From: Arthrobacter sp. OV608
GTDB taxonomy: Bacteria > Actinomycetota > Actinomycetes > Actinomycetales > Micrococcaceae
Direction of reading: 5' to 3'
Assembly: GCA_900110595.1 (NCBI GenBank)
Contig: FOEZ01000011.1
Location: forward strand, 92,519-156,518
DNA: 64,000 nucleotides
This document shows positions 61,957 to 64,000 of the stretch, one piece after another (the first letter of the stretch is position 1; each line of letters begins with the position of its first letter). The notes below the pieces were generated by a model, which saw only the letters and a program-made list of their open reading frames with translations, ran no database searches and had not been told where the DNA came from. A program made the translations under genes and the position numbers.

Positions 61957-62778
61957 GTGAACCAAATGATTATTAATACATTTTCCTACCTATGGTCATC
62001 TACGGCAATTGATGCGATAGCCGAATTGGTCGACAACGGGTATGAAACCTTTGAAGTTCCAATCAGCTCACCACATTGCTGGCCGGATGAAATATCCAGT
62101 CAGGAGCGCGCGGCAACTTATGCGAGACTCGACGGATACGGTGCGAAAATCAGGTCACTGAACGCCGGAGGATATGACATTAACCTGGCCAGCCCCGGCG
62201 CCAACATGCGCCGCAAAAGTGTTGACCACATCAAGTCGGTGATCGAGTTGGCCGCTGCTTGGGATGTCCCCGAGGTCGTCATCTCCCCCGGCACGCGACG
62301 CCCAATGATTTCACCTTCGCTCGATCGGGTTTACGGGTGGATGTACGAGAGCCTGGAGAATCTCATCCCCCTGGCTAAGCAGGCCGGCACGCGACTGCTC
62401 TTCGAAAACACTCCCTACTGCTTCACGCCTACCATCCAGGACCTCGCGGGCGTCGTAAGCATCATCAACGACGACGCAGTCAAGATCGTGTACGACGTCG
62501 CCAACGCTGCCTACATCCTAGAGGATCCCGTGGATAGCCTGCTCTCCAACCACGAAGCGATTGGACTTGTCCATATTTCCGATACGGGCACCGAAACCTG
62601 GGGCCACGATCCAATCGGTACCGGAGTAATCGACTGGAATGGACTAGGCAAGGCCGTAAAAGAAACCTGCGGCGTCGAAAACGTAGTTCTGGAGATCATT
62701 CGTGAAGAGAACCCGGTGCAGGAATTCAAGACGGCTATGCAGGACCTCAAGAATCAAGGCTGGGATCTGGGAGATTAG
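61957..62778 (+). CDS. Sugar phosphate isomerase/epimerase-like TIM-barrel protein
   Basis: 273 aa from GTG 61957 with GAGAGGA 9 nt upstream; ATG 61966 is a second choice and the 61906 start has no ribosome site. Xylose-isomerase-like fold with metal ligands in LLFENTPYCF (Glu), KIVYDVANAAYI (Asp), IGLVHISDTG (His) and NVVLEIIRE (Glu). It is distinct in sequence from the copy at 55217-56116, so two different steps are likely. Confidence 0.9.
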   Translation: MNQMIINTFSYLWSSTAIDAIAELVDNGYETFEVPISSPHCWPDEISSQERAATYARLDGYGAKIRSLNAGGYDINLASPGANMRRKSVDHIKSVIELAAAWDVPEVVISPGTRRPMISPSLDRVYGWMYESLENLIPLAKQAGTRLLFENTPYCFTPTIQDLAGVVSIINDDAVKIVYDVANAAYILEDPVDSLLSNHEAIGLVHISDTGTETWGHDPIGTGVIDWNGLGKAVKETCGVENVVLEIIREENPVQEFKTAMQDLKNQGWDLGD

Positions 62779-62951
62779 CCGCGCGTAAAAGGTGCGGCCG
62801 ACTTGCAGATGCTTGTTGCCAATATAATATTACCGACACGCGTCGTAGGTGAATCTGAAAAGCTCATCAGTCTTACAGAATTTGATTGATCGTCACCCTT
62901 TGCGGTCCAAAAAGATTTCATGTGAAACCCCTAGTAAAAGGAATGAGTGCA

Positions 62952-63743
62952 ATGAGAGCACTGGTCAGTGGCGGAAGCAGCGGCATAGGCGCGTCTACCT
63001 GCTTGAGAATCGCAGAGGCGGCTCTGGCTCGGGGTGTGCACCCGATGATTGCCGTGGCTGGGCACGAAGCAAACAGCAGCCAAAAAGAAGTCGTTCGTTC
63101 AATCGAGCAGATGGGCGGTACCGCCATCGCCTTGGCCGGCGACCTCGGTGACCATGAAGTACCAGGTCGACTGGTAGAGGCCGCGGTAACTGAATTCGGT
63201 GGCCTGGACGCACTGGTTGCAAACGCCGGAATCGCAATCCCCGGAGCCATCTGCGACGTATCCCTTGAGGACTGGGACAACATGTTCTCCGTTAACCTCC
63301 GCGGAGCTTGGCTTCTAGCCAAAGCAAGCTACCCGCACTTGAAGCAAACCCACGGTGCCGCCTGTTTTACCTCTTCAATGTCCGGCCAACAGCCACACGC
63401 CGGATCCGGAGCCTACAGCCCGACCAAGGCCGCACTGACCATGCTCGCCCAAACACTCGCGCTGGAATGGGCACCAGACGGAATCCGTGTAAACGTGGTA
63501 TCCCCCGGCATGACCCACACACGAATGACCGAAAAAATGTACGCCGATCCCCAAATCAAAAAAGCAAGAGAAGACATCATCCCGCTCGCAAGAATTGGCG
63601 ATCCCATGGACATTGCGAACGTGATCGAATTCCTTCTAAGTCCGCTCTCGGGTTATGTCACCGGTCAAGATATCTGTGTTGATGGTGGCTTCTCTAAGTC
63701 TATTCTCAGCCATATTCCTGGCCGGCCCAGCTCCAAATCCTGA
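62952..63743 (+). CDS. SDR family oxidoreductase
   Basis: 263 aa. ATG 62952 is chosen (AAAAGGA lies ~9 nt upstream); ATG 62943 would sit too close to it. Short-chain dehydrogenase with SGGSSGIGAS, DALVANAGIAIPG, Ser/Tyr/Lys catalytic residues (SSMSGQQPH, GAYSPTKAALTM), SPGMTHTRM and the C-terminal VTGQDICVDGG. Likely oxidises or reduces a sugar intermediate. Last gene of the P4 unit. Confidence 0.92.
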   Translation: MRALVSGGSSGIGASTCLRIAEAALARGVHPMIAVAGHEANSSQKEVVRSIEQMGGTAIALAGDLGDHEVPGRLVEAAVTEFGGLDALVANAGIAIPGAICDVSLEDWDNMFSVNLRGAWLLAKASYPHLKQTHGAACFTSSMSGQQPHAGSGAYSPTKAALTMLAQTLALEWAPDGIRVNVVSPGMTHTRMTEKMYADPQIKKAREDIIPLARIGDPMDIANVIEFLLSPLSGYVTGQDICVDGGFSKSILSHIPGRPSSKS

Positions 63744-63888
63744 AGCCCGATCTGTATCGCACGAAGACAAACGGCGAGTTTGGAGAACCCCTACTGATCA
63801 AAAACCTAACTATCTACGCGGTGAGTGAGCGGCGAATCTTGACGTTTTGCTTTCATCGTGGAGGTCCAGTCCCTTTAGGCGCTTTGAG

Positions 63889-64000
63889 GGCTCTTCGCGG
63901 TTCGTGGGGGAACGGGTCCCTGAGATAAGTGTCATGCCGCCGTCAGGACGGCACTTCTCAAGAGAATAACCGCTTTGTAATTGGCAGGGTTGCGGTAGCC
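63889..64000. mobile_element. ISL3-like insertion sequence, one end
   Basis: GGCTCTTCGCGGTTCGTGGG at 63889 onward has the GG-C-TCTTCGC start typical of ISL3-family terminal repeats. Just inside it on the reverse strand lies the C-terminus of a protein ending at TGA 63932 (GYRNPANYKAVILLRSA), which resembles the end of ISL3-type transposases. The rest is outside the window. Confidence 0.55.
63932..64000 (-). CDS. Transposase C-terminus (ISL3-type), partial
   Basis: The last 22 residues of a reverse-strand protein, GYRNPANYKAVILLRSAVLT..., ending at the TGA complement of 63932-63934. The 'G-[FY]-x-N-x-x-x-[FY]' pattern is common at the end of ISL3 transposases. Only the tail is in view, so the family call is tentative. 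Confidence 0.5.
   Translation of the reverse strand, partial: GYRNPANYKAVILLRSAVLTAA

Noticed and set aside
1-64000. CRISPR array or origin of replication
   Set aside because: No regularly spaced short repeats with unique spacers and no cluster of DnaA boxes or rep gene were seen; the short repeats found are promoter operators or island ends.

Overview
The window is high-GC actinobacterial DNA, most like the Arthrobacter/Pseudarthrobacter group of the Micrococcaceae. Evidence for this is an Lsr2 nucleoid protein, a WXG100/FtsK type VII-like secretion locus, a DUF4192 protein, frequent GTG starts and ATGA/GTGA gene overlaps, and Micrococcaceae-like sugar catabolic genes. This is judged from protein character alone; no database was searched.

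Layout. (1) 1-1.4 kb: a tyrosine recombinase fragment running off the left edge abuts a 5'-truncated succinate-semialdehyde dehydrogenase. (2) 2.29-2.81 kb and 40.19-40.72 kb: two imperfect ~525-bp direct repeats, each bounded by copies of a GTGGACATTGTCCAC-type palindrome and holding tRNA 3'-end-like words. They bracket about 37 kb. (3) 3.1-11.2 kb: probable antiphage genes, namely an Mrr-like nuclease fused to a STAND-type NTPase, convergent with an unrecognised two-gene operon (a 1249-aa protein with a C-terminal PD-(D/E)XK nuclease and a 593-aa partner). (4) 11.2-16.3 kb: a decaying stretch with a frameshifted gene, lsr2, a zinc-ribbon protein with an in-frame TAG, a small secreted protein, and a DUF4236-HIRAN protein split by another in-frame TAG. 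(5) 16.8-40.1 kb: one colinear plus-strand locus encoding a giant Ig-like/FN3 surface protein, MoxR ATPase, DUF58 protein, a transglutaminase-fold protein without its catalytic Cys, PP2C phosphatase, FHA proteins, a Ser/Thr kinase, an EccC-like FtsK/SpoIIIE ATPase, WXG100 proteins and accessory genes. It combines a PFNA-type cluster (known from bifidobacteria) with a minimal type VII-like secretion module. (6) 40.9-44.7 kb: a Fic/Doc-type toxin-antitoxin pair, a DUF4192 gene, and an IS256-family element with clear terminal repeats and target duplication but a doubly broken transposase.

(7) 45.1-63.8 kb: a sugar or sugar-acid catabolic regulon. It has an ABC importer (binding protein and two permeases, no ATPase), two MFS transporters, three Gfo/Idh/MocA oxidoreductases, two TIM-barrel isomerase/epimerase-like proteins, two SDRs, two VOC proteins, a KDPG-aldolase-like protein, a small P-loop kinase and a LacI regulator. 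Four promoters with near-consensus -35/-10 boxes each carry tandem 13-bp repeats (GCAACCGATCTCA) starting 4-5 nt after the -10 box, which ties the units into one regulon. Two of these promoters are followed by short leader ORFs beginning M-x-x-W-L-I that overlap the first structural gene by ATGA. A frameshifted IS110-family element interrupts the cluster at 48.5-50.0 kb, and an ISL3-like element begins at the right edge.

The best candidates for undescribed biology are the unrecognised nuclease operon at 5.6-11.2 kb, the 37-kb repeat-bracketed segment, and the tandem-13-mer regulon with conserved leader peptides. No CRISPR array, complete tRNA or rRNA gene was seen.
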